From: Rodentibacter ratti | Lineage (GTDB): Bacteria > Pseudomonadota > Gammaproteobacteria > Enterobacterales > Pasteurellaceae | Length of the DNA: 45,662 nt | Direction of reading: 5' to 3' | Assembly (NCBI RefSeq): GCF_002000485.1 | Contig: NZ_MLAJ01000011.1 | Location: 1 to 45,662 of the forward strand | In this document: in pieces, positions 37,969 to 45,662 of the stretch | Position numbering within the stretch: the first letter of the stretch is position 1 | How the letters are laid out: every line of letters begins with the position of its first letter | The notes under the pieces: model-generated | Told to the model about the DNA's origin: nothing | The model's input: only the letters and a program-made list of their open reading frames with translations | Database searches by the model: none | Program-made: the position numbers and the translations under genes

Positions 37969-38543
37969 TTTTGCTCCTTATTAGGTCGTTTGTAATGAAT
38001 GGATGCCAAATCGGGCTTCGGGCATTTTATTGCTTTGCCAATAGCCGGTAAAATGGCGTGAGGGTAAAGTGTTGAACGTGCAGCGTAGCAAATGTTCAAA
38101 TTTCTCTTTGACGCTTTTTCGACGATTAATGGCGTTAAATCTTTCCTCTTTTCTAGGCTTTCACGGAATTTGTGTAGTAGTACCCATGCGGTTTTATATT
38201 GCACGTTGAGCTTGTGAGAAAGGGAAATGGCGGATAAGCCTTTGCTTTCGGTGGCAAAGAGAAGGATTGCAATAAGGATTTGCCGCAGGGTGAGTTTGTG
38301 AAATTGAAATATTGTGCCTGTGGTAATCGAAAAGCGATATTGGCAGTGTTTGCATTGAAATTGTTGGCGTGTGTGGATGAAATAGGCTTGATGACAAACG
38401 CCGCAACGCGGGCAGATTTGCTCCGTTTCACTGTGCCAACGGGCGTTTTTGAGTAAGGCAAGAATTTCGGCATCAGAAAGCCCCGCCACTTGCGCAATCG
38501 GCAAGCGGCGTGCTTTGGCTGATAACAGAAAATGCTGTGCCAT
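37965..38543 (-). pseudogene. IS1595-family transposase, truncated
   Basis: 192 residues. The N-terminus MAQHFLLSAKARRL and the zinc-ribbon (CPRCGVCH ... CKHC) align with the intact IS1595-type transposase at the right end of the window (MAQHFLLSSKARTL; CPKCGV ... CKHC). Similarity runs to about residue 138 (KFRESLEKRKDLTPL) and stops exactly where the intact copy begins its first catalytic Asp segment. The DDE catalytic domain is therefore gone and the last ~50 codons are unrelated. It is a decayed, non-functional relative, not an identical copy. Confidence 0.8.
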
Positions 38544-38882
38544 AAAAACAATAATCCCTTTATTACAACGCTTAAATTTCCAAGCCTTTTTAGGCTTTAA
38601 AAAATTAAAAGTCGTAATAAAGGGACTATTATTTTTCTGTGCGGAAAAATGTATTGTTATATAGGGTTCTTGTCAAGGAAAATTTTCAAGCGATTTCAGC
38701 TCATCTTTTGAGAAAGCTGTCAAGTCTTTTTTGAATTAATTTTGAAAATTAAAGAATATCAAAGAGTTAAAAAAATTCCATAAAAGGATCTTTTAGATCC
38801 TTTAGAAACTAATTGCTGATTTTTTAATCGGTGTTTTTAGATGATTAATCCGCTATAATTACGTCAATGGAAGAAAAATGAG
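38544..38882. other. Gene-free stretch between IS remnant and AbiEii module
   Basis: Contents of this 339-bp gap: a ~20-bp imperfect inverted repeat (38551-38569 with 38611-38630; AATCCCTTTATTAC against GTAATAAAGGGACT), a 6-bp hairpin AAGCCT/AGGCTT inside it, a perfect hairpin AAAGGATCT-TTT-AGATCCTTT at 38783-38803, and a TATAAT -10 element at 38854-38859. The inverted repeat could be two IS ends facing each other or a small MITE-like remnant. The TATAAT probably starts the AbiEii transcript. Confidence 0.6.
38854..38859 (+). promoter_or_regulatory. -10 element for the AbiEii module
   Basis: TATAAT, 24 bp before the first ATG of the module. The -35 is weak (GTGTTT at 17-bp spacing). Confidence 0.5.
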
Positions 38883-39356
38883 ATGATAAAAATGCTTTAT
38901 ATTCCACCCACTAATCCTAATCACTATGTCAGTAGTATTGTTGCCTTAAACATTATCAGTCCTGAAAATACGGGGGACTGGCATAGTGCGGCTGCGTTAA
39001 GTGAAAATGCGTATCCCCTTGAGTTCTATCTCTATGGCGAAAATCAGTCTAAAAATACCCATCATTTATTAGGGCAACAAGGTATTATTGACGGTACGCA
39101 ACGATTGAATGAGATGGGATATTATCCTCAGAATACACCGGTTTGGATAGCCGACCACCCGCGTGCCTGTGTGGATTATCTCTATTATGCCGTGCTGAAA
39201 ACCGGTTCACTTGGACGGGTAATGCTTGATGATTGGTTTCCTAGCGAGGAAGATAAACTTTCTGTCTATGCTTTAATTGATGCGTTAGAACCCCACTTAA
39301 CGGATGTTGAAAAGGAGAATTTACAATTATGGAAGAAAAAGAATCCAATAATGTAA
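38883..39356 (+). CDS. Unknown partner of AbiEii-type toxin
   Basis: 157 residues, not recognised. It begins MIKMLYIPPTNPNHYVSSIVALNIISPENTGDWHSAAAL and ends in an acidic helix. There is no winged-helix N-terminus, so it is not an ordinary AbiEi antitoxin. Its last 28 bases overlap the toxin gene, whose own ribosome site (AGGAG) lies within it. Position, overlap and size suggest the antitoxin or regulatory half of the pair, but that is inference from context only. The start could be 38883 or, less likely, 38892. Confidence 0.65.
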   Translation: MIKMLYIPPTNPNHYVSSIVALNIISPENTGDWHSAAALSENAYPLEFYLYGENQSKNTHHLLGQQGIIDGTQRLNEMGYYPQNTPVWIADHPRACVDYLYYAVLKTGSLGRVMLDDWFPSEEDKLSVYALIDALEPHLTDVEKENLQLWKKKNPIM

Positions 39357-40306
39357 TCTTAACCGAACGAGATAAACAGCATGAACGCTTAATGAGTGCC
39401 ATTCTACATAATCTTGTCGAAACGCCCCTTGTCTTAAAAGGCGGCACAGCCCTTTATTTAGGTTATGGATTAAATCGTTTCTCCGAAGATTTAGATTTCG
39501 ACTCTGATAAGAAACTTAATCTTGTTAATAAAATCAAAAGCTCTGCACCGCACGGCATTGTAATTGATGAGGTGAATGTAAAAAAGGATACCGATACCGT
39601 CAGTCGTTATATGGTGAATTACCACGTTCGGGACACAGGACATAAAGATTCGCTAAAAATAGAGATTTCTTATCGTAACCCACCGCCAACGGAACAAATT
39701 TCAGTCCAAAATGGTATTCGTGTTGCTTCCATTGAGCGTATTACTGACAATAAATTAAATGCCGCCTTTGATGGTGAAAATACCCGAACAAAAGGGCGTG
39801 ATTTATTTGATTTACATTTCATCGCAAAGAACTATGGCGATATGTTATCACTTCCGATATTAGAGCGTTTAAGGGCTTTTTCGCAAGATCCTGATAAATT
39901 AGTCAGTGCGTATAGCGAAGATATAAAAGCCGATCCACTTTTAAATAAAATTATGGATGTAGATACTATTTCACTTGAGTTTAATGAAATTGCAGAAAAA
40001 TTACATACAGCGAGATCTTCTATTAAAATGGAAGAAGAAACACCCGCTCAAGCATTAAAGCGTGTATTACATTCAAGAAGAACATCAATACCGTCTGAAG
40101 ATGAGCAGGATTTAGACTTAAATTTTGATCCTAATTTTGAGTTAGATTCAGAATCTTGTATTGCAGTCGAAAATGCTATTTACCAACAAATGAATGCAGA
40201 AGAAATACTGAACCGTTATGCTGAAAAATCTACAAATATGAATAAATCTGAAATACAGAGTTCAACTGTTAATTCTATTATTTCTAAGGGATTAAAAAGG
40301 AGATAG
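39329..40306 (+). CDS. AbiEii/AbiGii-family nucleotidyltransferase toxin
   Basis: 325 residues. The nucleotidyltransferase core is clear: LVLKGGTALYLGYGLNRFSEDLDFDSDKK near residues 34-62, with the GG...SEDLDFD metal site typical of AbiEii, and TDNKLNAAFDGENTRTKGRDLFDLHFIA (the K...R..KDxxDL motif). The family includes the toxins of type IV toxin-antitoxin and phage-exclusion modules, some of which transfer nucleotides to tRNA. The C-terminal ~100 residues (after about 225) are acidic and unlike typical AbiEii. Its partner upstream is not AbiEi-like. No uptake signals lie within it. Confidence 0.9.
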   Translation: MEEKESNNVILTERDKQHERLMSAILHNLVETPLVLKGGTALYLGYGLNRFSEDLDFDSDKKLNLVNKIKSSAPHGIVIDEVNVKKDTDTVSRYMVNYHVRDTGHKDSLKIEISYRNPPPTEQISVQNGIRVASIERITDNKLNAAFDGENTRTKGRDLFDLHFIAKNYGDMLSLPILERLRAFSQDPDKLVSAYSEDIKADPLLNKIMDVDTISLEFNEIAEKLHTARSSIKMEEETPAQALKRVLHSRRTSIPSEDEQDLDLNFDPNFELDSESCIAVENAIYQQMNAEEILNRYAEKSTNMNKSEIQSSTVNSIISKGLKRR

Positions 40307-40308
40307 CA

Positions 40309-40497
40309 GATAGGGTAAGGTATTCGAGACGCTCTAAACTCCTACTAGAGATGTTCCAACTTGAAAATTCAAGTCAAAGCGTTTGTGCCTCAAATACCGT
40401 ACTGCCGCAAGGAACTTGTGGACTTAACGCCTAGATAAGCACATTGACATTCGCCCCATTATGTTGCGATATGCTCAATTTTAGTGGTTTACCTATC
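40309..40497 (+). ncRNA. Candidate structured RNA behind the AbiEii gene
   Basis: It starts 2 bases after the toxin stop codon. By eye, nested pairs enclose ~189 nt: outer GATAGGgTAA (40309-40318) with TTACCTATC (40489-40497); GGTATTcGAG (40319-40328) with CTCaAATACC (40389-40398); ACGCT with AGCGT (40329-40333, 40378-40382); hairpin ACTTGA/TCAAGT (40359-40374); hairpin CCGCAAG-GAA-CTTGTGG (40405-40421). The last has a G-U pair, which favours the plus strand. Function and family are unknown. No ORF of note crosses it. Confidence 0.4.
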
Positions 40498-40667
40498 TTC
40501 CTAGTTTAGGAAATGTAATGGCAAAATTTATTCTTTGGCTTAATTTATTTAGGAAAAATAGCTATGCTAATTAGCTTGAATGTAATCCTGTAAAAATCTC
40601 CCCTAAATAAAGTCGTATCTTTTCAACTTTATTTAATAAAATGTAATTTTTTGAGGTATATAAATCC
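40498..40667. other. AT-rich gap before the type IIG gene end
   Basis: The only structure seen is an inverted repeat AAATAAAGT (40605-40613) with ACTTTATTT (40626-40634). It lies between convergent genes and could be a weak terminator. Confidence 0.4.
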
Positions 40668-43364
40668 TTAATCCTTCACTGACCTTCTAATATTATAAAT
40701 CCGTAATAAACTTTGATAAATAATTGTTGGACATAAATTAATATTAAATGCTTTTAGTATTTCTTTACTATCTTCTAATAATAACTCATCTGGAATATTT
40801 ACTATTCTTCTATTCAAAAGTGATTTGAATTTAGCTATTATTTTTGAAGCCTGTTCTGTTGAAAGTAATTTAGGGTCTAATATCTTTAGATTTTTTGCCA
40901 TTGTTGTAGAGTTTAAGTCTAATGCCCCCAAGCCTCTACCAAACCCAATACTTTCGATATAAAACAAACTTATACAGCTATTTAATAAAGCGTGCAATAT
41001 ATCTAACTGCTTAGTATCTTTTACAGTTAATCGAATTAATCGCTGATTTACAAAAGAACGTTCTTTAAGACGGTACACACATAACTTTTTATCAGGATTC
41101 ATAGAAACAACCATATCAGCTAAAGAGTTTGGTTTCATTTCATACCAAAAATGATTTTTTAGATTTAACACCTTTGATAATGGTATTCCGTTTCCATTAG
41201 TTACTTTTTCAAATTTTGAAATCCACTCTAATGCACCTGTATGATTTTCACTTCGTAAGACTTCTAATGGTTCAGAACAACAAAAAGCTTCTTTATTTGC
41301 TTCCCCAATTAAATAATCAGGTAAATCTTTGGAGCTAAGTAATACAGGTTTAATATAACAAGATTCAATCTTATGTGTATTTTCTGGATAAAACATCTTA
41401 TCCCATCCACGGCGTTCGCCACGAGCTATATCAATGTAATTACTAACGCTTGTTAATTTCTCAGAAACTTGCGTAACCCATCCAAGGTCGCTGAACAAAG
41501 CATTCCACGATATTCCTAACTTTTGAAGTCGGTGAATTTCATCAATGCTATATGTTGATTTTGATATGTGTGAAGACTGAGTCTTAGGACTGATAGTTGC
41601 TGTAATCATTTCTGTTAAAATTGATCTATTCCAATCTTTAATTAGTGTATTCGTTGTAATAAAATCTATCCCATATTTAGTGTTTGGATCAGATTTCTCT
41701 AATACTAATAATGTGGCAACTACATCTGCATTATCAAACCATTTTCCTTTTGATGAGCAAATAATTTTTAAAACTTTGAAATGTCTTAATAATTCTTCTT
41801 TAAATTTTTTGCCCCACTCATTCGCTAACCAAGAATTAGATATAACAACCCCAATTCGTCCATTTTCTTCAACTAAATGAGATAAATAGAATATTATATA
41901 GGCGTATAAATCTGATTTCTTACTTAGCTTTAATTTATTTAGTTCTAGCTTATTTGGTATAGTTGCTGTTTCAAATCTAACAAATGGTAAATTTGAAACA
42001 ACAGAATGCATAATTGGTAATCGTTTTGTTACTGTTTGTTCAATAAATGGATCTATAAAGGATATTTCAGTATTTGGTAATAATTCAAATACATCTTTTT
42101 TAAATACTTGCACAAGGCCACCCAAAGCCTGCGGATCTGATAATGCAATAGAGCAAAGTTGTAAAGGATAAGAAAATTTATCACTAGCCCATACTTGATT
42201 TAATGCATCAGTAGGAGAGATTTTACATTCTCTTTTAATTTGATAGATTGCTTTAGGAATGGTGCCACTTCCACAACAAGCATCAATAATATTTGCTGTA
42301 CGATCTTTGATTGTTATAGCTGAAAGAAAATAAGCTAAATTTTCTGGAGTTGAGAATTGACCGACTATTTTTCTTCTAGAGTGTAGCAACGCCGAATCAA
42401 TAACATTGTGTAAATAATTGCTATCTATTTTATCAAATCTAATATCTCTTAGTAATTCATTTAACTCTAATAGATGTGAAAGGAATTGACTACTAATGTA
42501 CTTGTCCCCGACATTAGAAAGAAATACATTCATAAAGTCACATTTTTCTGTAATTTCTTCAAATATATGAATAACATCATCGATAGATGAATTCAGATTT
42601 AAGTAATTAATAATATCAGCATTACTATTAAAAGTTTTTAAATAATGAGAGAATAAAAATCTATTTACCCAAGAAAGGATGGATATCTCTGCTAATACAT
42701 CATATTTATTTATATTTTTTAATTCTTCTTTGGTATAATTTTCATTAATCCACTCCGTAATTTCTATATCGAACTCAATGTTTTTAACAGAGCTAATTTC
42801 AAAAGTTTTTGATAGTTCACCTTTAAAGGATTTTAAGCTATCAACATAGAGATTTGAGCTTAATTCTAGTAATCCAATCGATTTGTAATTTATACTAGAC
42901 AGGGTTGTGGATAAATAAAATATTATATCCTCTAGAACAGACTTCCATTTATTTGGATTATTTTCTACATCATTCCTATTTCTAATATCACTTTCAATCC
43001 AATTTTTATTGATAGAAAAAGAATTATTCTCCTTTACATAGAGTACAGCCTCTCTAGCATTCCACAATAGAAATGAATTTAATCCCAGTTTATTAGCTTT
43101 TAACTTTGCATTTTCGATAAATTCAATATCTGTAATCGGAGTATCTGGCATTTTTAATTCCCAACCCTGAACAACTTCTCCTAATGCTTCATTTCCATAT
43201 AATAAAACATCAGGGTAAAGCTGTTTTCTGTTGCTAACTTTTAAAGTTCTTTCTCCACCAGCTTTTTTTATAAATAGGTTGTTTTTAGAGCAATAAAGAT
43301 TTATATGACTAATCACATCTATTGCCCAAGATCTTTCATTATAATTTAGGTTTACTCCATTCAT
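40668..43364 (-). CDS. Type IIG restriction-modification enzyme (nuclease-methylase fusion)
   Basis: 898 residues. The N-terminus has a PD-(D/E)XK nuclease site: P51-D52 in LYPDVLLYG, then E69-L-K71 in GWELKMPDTP. A helical connector leads to a gamma-type adenine methylase: motif X GQFSTPENLA (335-344), motif I NIIDACCGSGTIPKAI (about 358-373) and motif IV SNLPFVRFE (457-465, Leu in place of the usual first Pro of NPPF). The C-terminal ~350 residues (ARGERRGWDKMF ... GRGLGALDLNSTTM) should be the target-recognition part. One protein thus cuts and methylates. It overlaps the preceding methylase by 4 bp (ATGA). The gene is very AT-rich with no uptake signals. Confidence 0.85.
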   Translation of the reverse strand: MNGVNLNYNERSWAIDVISHINLYCSKNNLFIKKAGGERTLKVSNRKQLYPDVLLYGNEALGEVVQGWELKMPDTPITDIEFIENAKLKANKLGLNSFLLWNAREAVLYVKENNSFSINKNWIESDIRNRNDVENNPNKWKSVLEDIIFYLSTTLSSINYKSIGLLELSSNLYVDSLKSFKGELSKTFEISSVKNIEFDIEITEWINENYTKEELKNINKYDVLAEISILSWVNRFLFSHYLKTFNSNADIINYLNLNSSIDDVIHIFEEITEKCDFMNVFLSNVGDKYISSQFLSHLLELNELLRDIRFDKIDSNYLHNVIDSALLHSRRKIVGQFSTPENLAYFLSAITIKDRTANIIDACCGSGTIPKAIYQIKRECKISPTDALNQVWASDKFSYPLQLCSIALSDPQALGGLVQVFKKDVFELLPNTEISFIDPFIEQTVTKRLPIMHSVVSNLPFVRFETATIPNKLELNKLKLSKKSDLYAYIIFYLSHLVEENGRIGVVISNSWLANEWGKKFKEELLRHFKVLKIICSSKGKWFDNADVVATLLVLEKSDPNTKYGIDFITTNTLIKDWNRSILTEMITATISPKTQSSHISKSTYSIDEIHRLQKLGISWNALFSDLGWVTQVSEKLTSVSNYIDIARGERRGWDKMFYPENTHKIESCYIKPVLLSSKDLPDYLIGEANKEAFCCSEPLEVLRSENHTGALEWISKFEKVTNGNGIPLSKVLNLKNHFWYEMKPNSLADMVVSMNPDKKLCVYRLKERSFVNQRLIRLTVKDTKQLDILHALLNSCISLFYIESIGFGRGLGALDLNSTTMAKNLKILDPKLLSTEQASKIIAKFKSLLNRRIVNIPDELLLEDSKEILKAFNINLCPTIIYQSLLRIYNIRRSVKD

Positions 43365-44164
43365 CTCATAACCCTTACGCTAGTACCAATTTGGCTTAGC
43401 CTATTAAAAGCTAAATCAATATAATCAATTTTCTTGTCTTTAAATAAAGTGGAATTTTTATTCTTCTCAATGCCACAAAATCTTCTATTCTCCAATGCAG
43501 CAGACACTAAAAAACTTCCACTACCAAATGTATTATCTAAAACAAGATCATTTTCATTTGTATAAGTTTTAATCAAATATCGACCTAATTCAACTGGTTT
43601 TTGCGTTGGATGTAAGACTTCTCCCTCACTCTCTGCTGTTTTGAAATAAATTACATCTGTTGGATAACGTTCTCCCTCACTTTTTACTAATTGAGGTTTA
43701 AAATCCCCATAACTACCTGTTAATTGATTTTTTCTGACTCCTTTATTATATGGCTCACCCTTTTTCATTTGAGGGTTATATGTTGGTTGTTTTCTATAAA
43801 ATATACAAATATCTTCATATTTTCTTAAAGGTTGCTTCTTTGCATTCAAAAAATTGGTTGGCTTAGATTTTTCCCAAATGAGTTTATATTTGAAGTTCTT
43901 TTCATTGGATAAAATTAATTTTGCCGTAAATATTCCTTGCGAAGTTAATACAATAGCGCCATCTTTTTTCACTATGCGATTATACTCTTTCCATAATAAT
44001 TCTAGATCAATTACACTATCCCATTTATTTTGAGTTGTTCCATAAGGTAGATCACATAAAACCATATCAACTGAATTATCTGGAAATTGACGCATTATTT
44101 CCAAACAATCGCCCTCAAATAAGGCATTCTGCATTTCTTGAACAGAAATTTTCTTATTATTCAT
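43361..44164 (-). CDS. DNA methyltransferase, beta class (N6-adenine or N4-cytosine)
   Basis: 267 residues. Motif IV comes first (MVLCDLPYGTTQNKW, DLPY at 38-41), a recognition region follows, then HPTQKPVELGRYLI (185-198) and motif I LVLDNTFGSGSFLVSA (about 207-222), the order of the beta class. DLPY is compatible with adenine-N6 methylation. It should protect the strand or half-site not methylated by the IIG enzyme encoded after it, as many type IIS/IIG systems have a second methylase. The start could be 44164 or residue 11 (MQNALFEGDC). It follows the Xre gene by 21 bp. Confidence 0.9.
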   Translation of the reverse strand: MNNKKISVQEMQNALFEGDCLEIMRQFPDNSVDMVLCDLPYGTTQNKWDSVIDLELLWKEYNRIVKKDGAIVLTSQGIFTAKLILSNEKNFKYKLIWEKSKPTNFLNAKKQPLRKYEDICIFYRKQPTYNPQMKKGEPYNKGVRKNQLTGSYGDFKPQLVKSEGERYPTDVIYFKTAESEGEVLHPTQKPVELGRYLIKTYTNENDLVLDNTFGSGSFLVSAALENRRFCGIEKNKNSTLFKDKKIDYIDLAFNRLSQIGTSVRVMR

Positions 44165-44185
44165 AATAATTCTCTAAATTAACCT

Positions 44186-44530
44186 CTAATACTTACTAAC
44201 AACCTCATCACAAAGAATATAGCTTGTTGATTGTAAAATTCGTTTACCAGAATCTGTTACAGAACGATAATTTTCTAATAAATTCATCTCATCTATTGTA
44301 AGTATTAAATTATTAGAGTTCTCAACAAACATCTCACCTTCACCACTCACGAGCCAATTCAAATTTACTCCAGCTCTAGCGATACCAGTCATTCCCTCTG
44401 CGTTTGGTTCACGCTCGCCACCGATATAGCCTTGCAGCGTGCGGTAAGCGATTCCTGTTTGTTCGGCAAAATCTTTTATTTTCCAATTCTTAGCTTCACA
44501 AACCTGTTTTAATCTTTCTGATATGCACAT
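44186..44530 (-). CDS. Xre/CI-type transcription regulator of the type IIG system
   Basis: 114 residues from the ATG at 44530, which has AAGGA upstream. A longer TTG start is unlikely. The helix-turn-helix is RLKQVCEAKNWKIKDFAEQTGIAYRTLQGYIGGEREPN, followed by GVNLNWLVSGEGEMF, the phage CI-repressor style. The C-terminal ~50 residues are not a peptidase. It heads the R-M operon and is expected to regulate it, much like a C protein, though it is larger than most. Two direct repeats just upstream are candidate operators. Confidence 0.88.
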   Translation of the reverse strand: MCISERLKQVCEAKNWKIKDFAEQTGIAYRTLQGYIGGEREPNAEGMTGIARAGVNLNWLVSGEGEMFVENSNNLILTIDEMNLLENYRSVTDSGKRILQSTSYILCDEVVSKY

Positions 44531-44555
44531 TTGAGCGTTCCTTTTCAATTTAAAA

Positions 44556-44634
44556 TTGACAAATACCGCAAATGAGCGTATATTTGATATTGATTAGAAC
44601 GTATTTTATCACGTTTGAGCGTATATTGAATATC
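44556..44634 (+). promoter_or_regulatory. Divergent promoter and operator repeats upstream of xre
   Basis: On the plus strand TTGACA (44556-44561) and TATATT (44579-44584), 17 bp apart, form a near-consensus sigma70 promoter pointing away from xre toward the transposase. Two 19-bp direct repeats TGAGCGTATATTxxATATx at 44573-44591 and 44616-44634 (start spacing 43 bp, about four helical turns) are likely regulator sites, and the first overlaps the -10. For xre itself TTCAAT...TAAAAT on the minus strand is a possible weak promoter. Confidence 0.65.
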
Positions 44635-44671
44635 CTGCAAACAGATTTTAGACTATTTAAAGAACAACTAT

Positions 44672-45662
44672 ATGGCCCAACATTTCCTCCTCTCCAGTAA
44701 AGCACGAACGCTTTCGTCCTATGAAGTAGCTCAACTCTCGGACGAACAAGCCTTTGACTTGCTTTGTGAATTAAGATGGGGAAGTAAAGAAAATGTGGTT
44801 TGCCCGAAGTGCGGTGTTCAACACGTCGCATACCGTATAAAAACACGCAATCAGTGGCGTTGTAAACATTGCCATCATACGTTCAGTGTGACATCCGGCA
44901 CAATTTTTGCCAATCGCAAGAAACCAATTAAGGTTTATCTTTTTGCCTTAATGGAATGGGTGAATGCCGTGAAAGGCTTATCTTCACTCCAATTGGCTCG
45001 CAATGCCAAATTAAATCCTCGTACTGCCTTTGTATTATCACATAAATTCCGCAAGGCATTACTGGAAAGTCGTGATATGAAACCCCTTTCAGGCGTGGTG
45101 GATATGGACGGCACTTATGTTCATCCTGCACCCCGCAAAGCAAACAAGAAATCAGACCGTATTGACTACCGTCTAAAGGAAAACCAAAATCCGGATAAAC
45201 GCTGTGTCATCGTAGCGCGTGAGCATTATTCGGAGGATGAAAAAGCCAACAATATTTTGCATTGTGGCGCAAAACGTTCGCACGTCTTTGTCGCTCATAC
45301 AGAATCACAATCCGTAGTAAAAAGTTTTGCGGACAAATTCATTAAGCCTAACACGCGAATCAATACCGATGAAAGCAATGCCTATGATGTCTTGCTACCT
45401 TACTATGATTTACGCACCGTCAACCATAAAGAGGAATATCGCAGTGATTTAGGCGTAACGAATAATCAGGCGGAAAGCCTATTTAGTCGATTCAAACGAA
45501 TGTATTACGGACAGGTTCACCGCATCAGTAACGAATACTTGCTTAATTACGCCAACGAAATCGCCTACCGTGAGGATAACCGCCGTCAATCTAATAAAAC
45601 CCAGTTTATTGATGTACTCAGTCGATGCTTAAAAACCACCAACGAAAACAACGAATGGTGCG
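44672..45662 (+). CDS. IS1595-family transposase, 3' end outside window
   Basis: The frame is open from the ATG at 44672 to the window edge (330 codons; the stop is not seen). N-terminal zinc ribbon: Cys44, Cys47, Cys64, Cys67 (VCPKCGV ... WRCKHC). DDE-type catalytic region: Asp in GVVDMDGTYV (144/146), Asp233 in INTDESNAYD and Glu268 in NNQAESLFSRFKRMYYG. The frame looks intact. It is a relative, not a copy, of the remnant at 37965-38543. An uptake signal (44807-44815) encodes part of the zinc ribbon. It replaces whatever gene was once read from the divergent promoter. Confidence 0.92.
   Translation, partial: MAQHFLLSSKARTLSSYEVAQLSDEQAFDLLCELRWGSKENVVCPKCGVQHVAYRIKTRNQWRCKHCHHTFSVTSGTIFANRKKPIKVYLFALMEWVNAVKGLSSLQLARNAKLNPRTAFVLSHKFRKALLESRDMKPLSGVVDMDGTYVHPAPRKANKKSDRIDYRLKENQNPDKRCVIVAREHYSEDEKANNILHCGAKRSHVFVAHTESQSVVKSFADKFIKPNTRINTDESNAYDVLLPYYDLRTVNHKEEYRSDLGVTNNQAESLFSRFKRMYYGQVHRISNEYLLNYANEIAYREDNRRQSNKTQFIDVLSRCLKTTNENNEWC

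Noticed and set aside
40309-40497. Assignment of this stretch to 6S RNA, SRP RNA, RNase P RNA or an integron attC site
   Set aside because: Short resemblances exist but none of the conserved cores of these families is present. It is left as an unnamed candidate.
44550-44846. 98-codon open frame on the minus strand
   Set aside because: It overlaps the promoter/operator region and the transposase N-terminus in antisense and shows no domain.
44928-45143. 71-codon open frame on the minus strand
   Set aside because: It is antisense to the intact IS1595 transposase frame, which carries all family motifs.

Overview
The window looks like a chromosomal segment of a Pasteurellaceae bacterium, most likely of the Haemophilus/Aggregatibacter group. 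The Hin-type DNA uptake signal (AAGTGCGGT or its complement) occurs a few dozen times. The tmRNA encodes the tag ANDEQYALAA. The gene order prfA - prmC - sirB1 family - kdsA - hydroxyacid dehydrogenase - lolC - bioA - bioF - bioG - bioC - bioD - lolD - lolE - aroG matches, from memory, the order in Haemophilus influenzae.

Layout. Positions 1-947 hold the C-terminus of a trimeric autotransporter adhesin. Then come a PEBP-type lipoprotein, tmRNA (ssrA), a small exported protein, dinB and epmC. Positions 4961-19195 are a dense same-strand core run: translation termination (prfA and its methylase prmC), Kdo synthesis (kdsA), lipoprotein sorting (lolC, lolDE), a complete late biotin pathway (bioA,F,G,C,D) placed between lolC and lolDE, and aroG behind a near-perfect TrpR operator. 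Positions 19244-27397 are an accessory locus on the minus strand, a type I restriction-modification system read as hsdM-hsdS-FRG gene-hsdR. It is split by a REP-associated tyrosine transposase (RAYT, plus strand) followed by four REP palindromes. Positions 27790-37513 return to core genes: pyrD, a PHP-family RNase, a GpmB-like phosphatase, a macAB-outer-membrane-factor efflux operon, glnS and a YcgN-type protein.

Positions 37540-45662 are a second accessory block. It holds a truncated IS1595-family transposase, an unknown small gene, an AbiEii-type nucleotidyltransferase toxin with an unfamiliar upstream partner, a gene-free stretch that can fold into a nested ~190-nt RNA, a type IIG restriction-modification operon (Xre regulator, beta-class methylase, nuclease-methylase fusion), and an intact IS1595-family transposase running off the end. 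The ~7.5 kb between the uptake signals at about 37.26 kb and 44.81 kb contains none that I could find, which suggests recent acquisition.

The most distinctive features are: the RAYT with a family of at least ten REP copies in four loci; an FRG-domain gene inside a type I R-M operon; hsdM with a broken reading frame near its start; the AbiEii module with a non-AbiEi partner and a possible structured RNA behind it; and a strong promoter pointing away from the R-M regulator into an IS.
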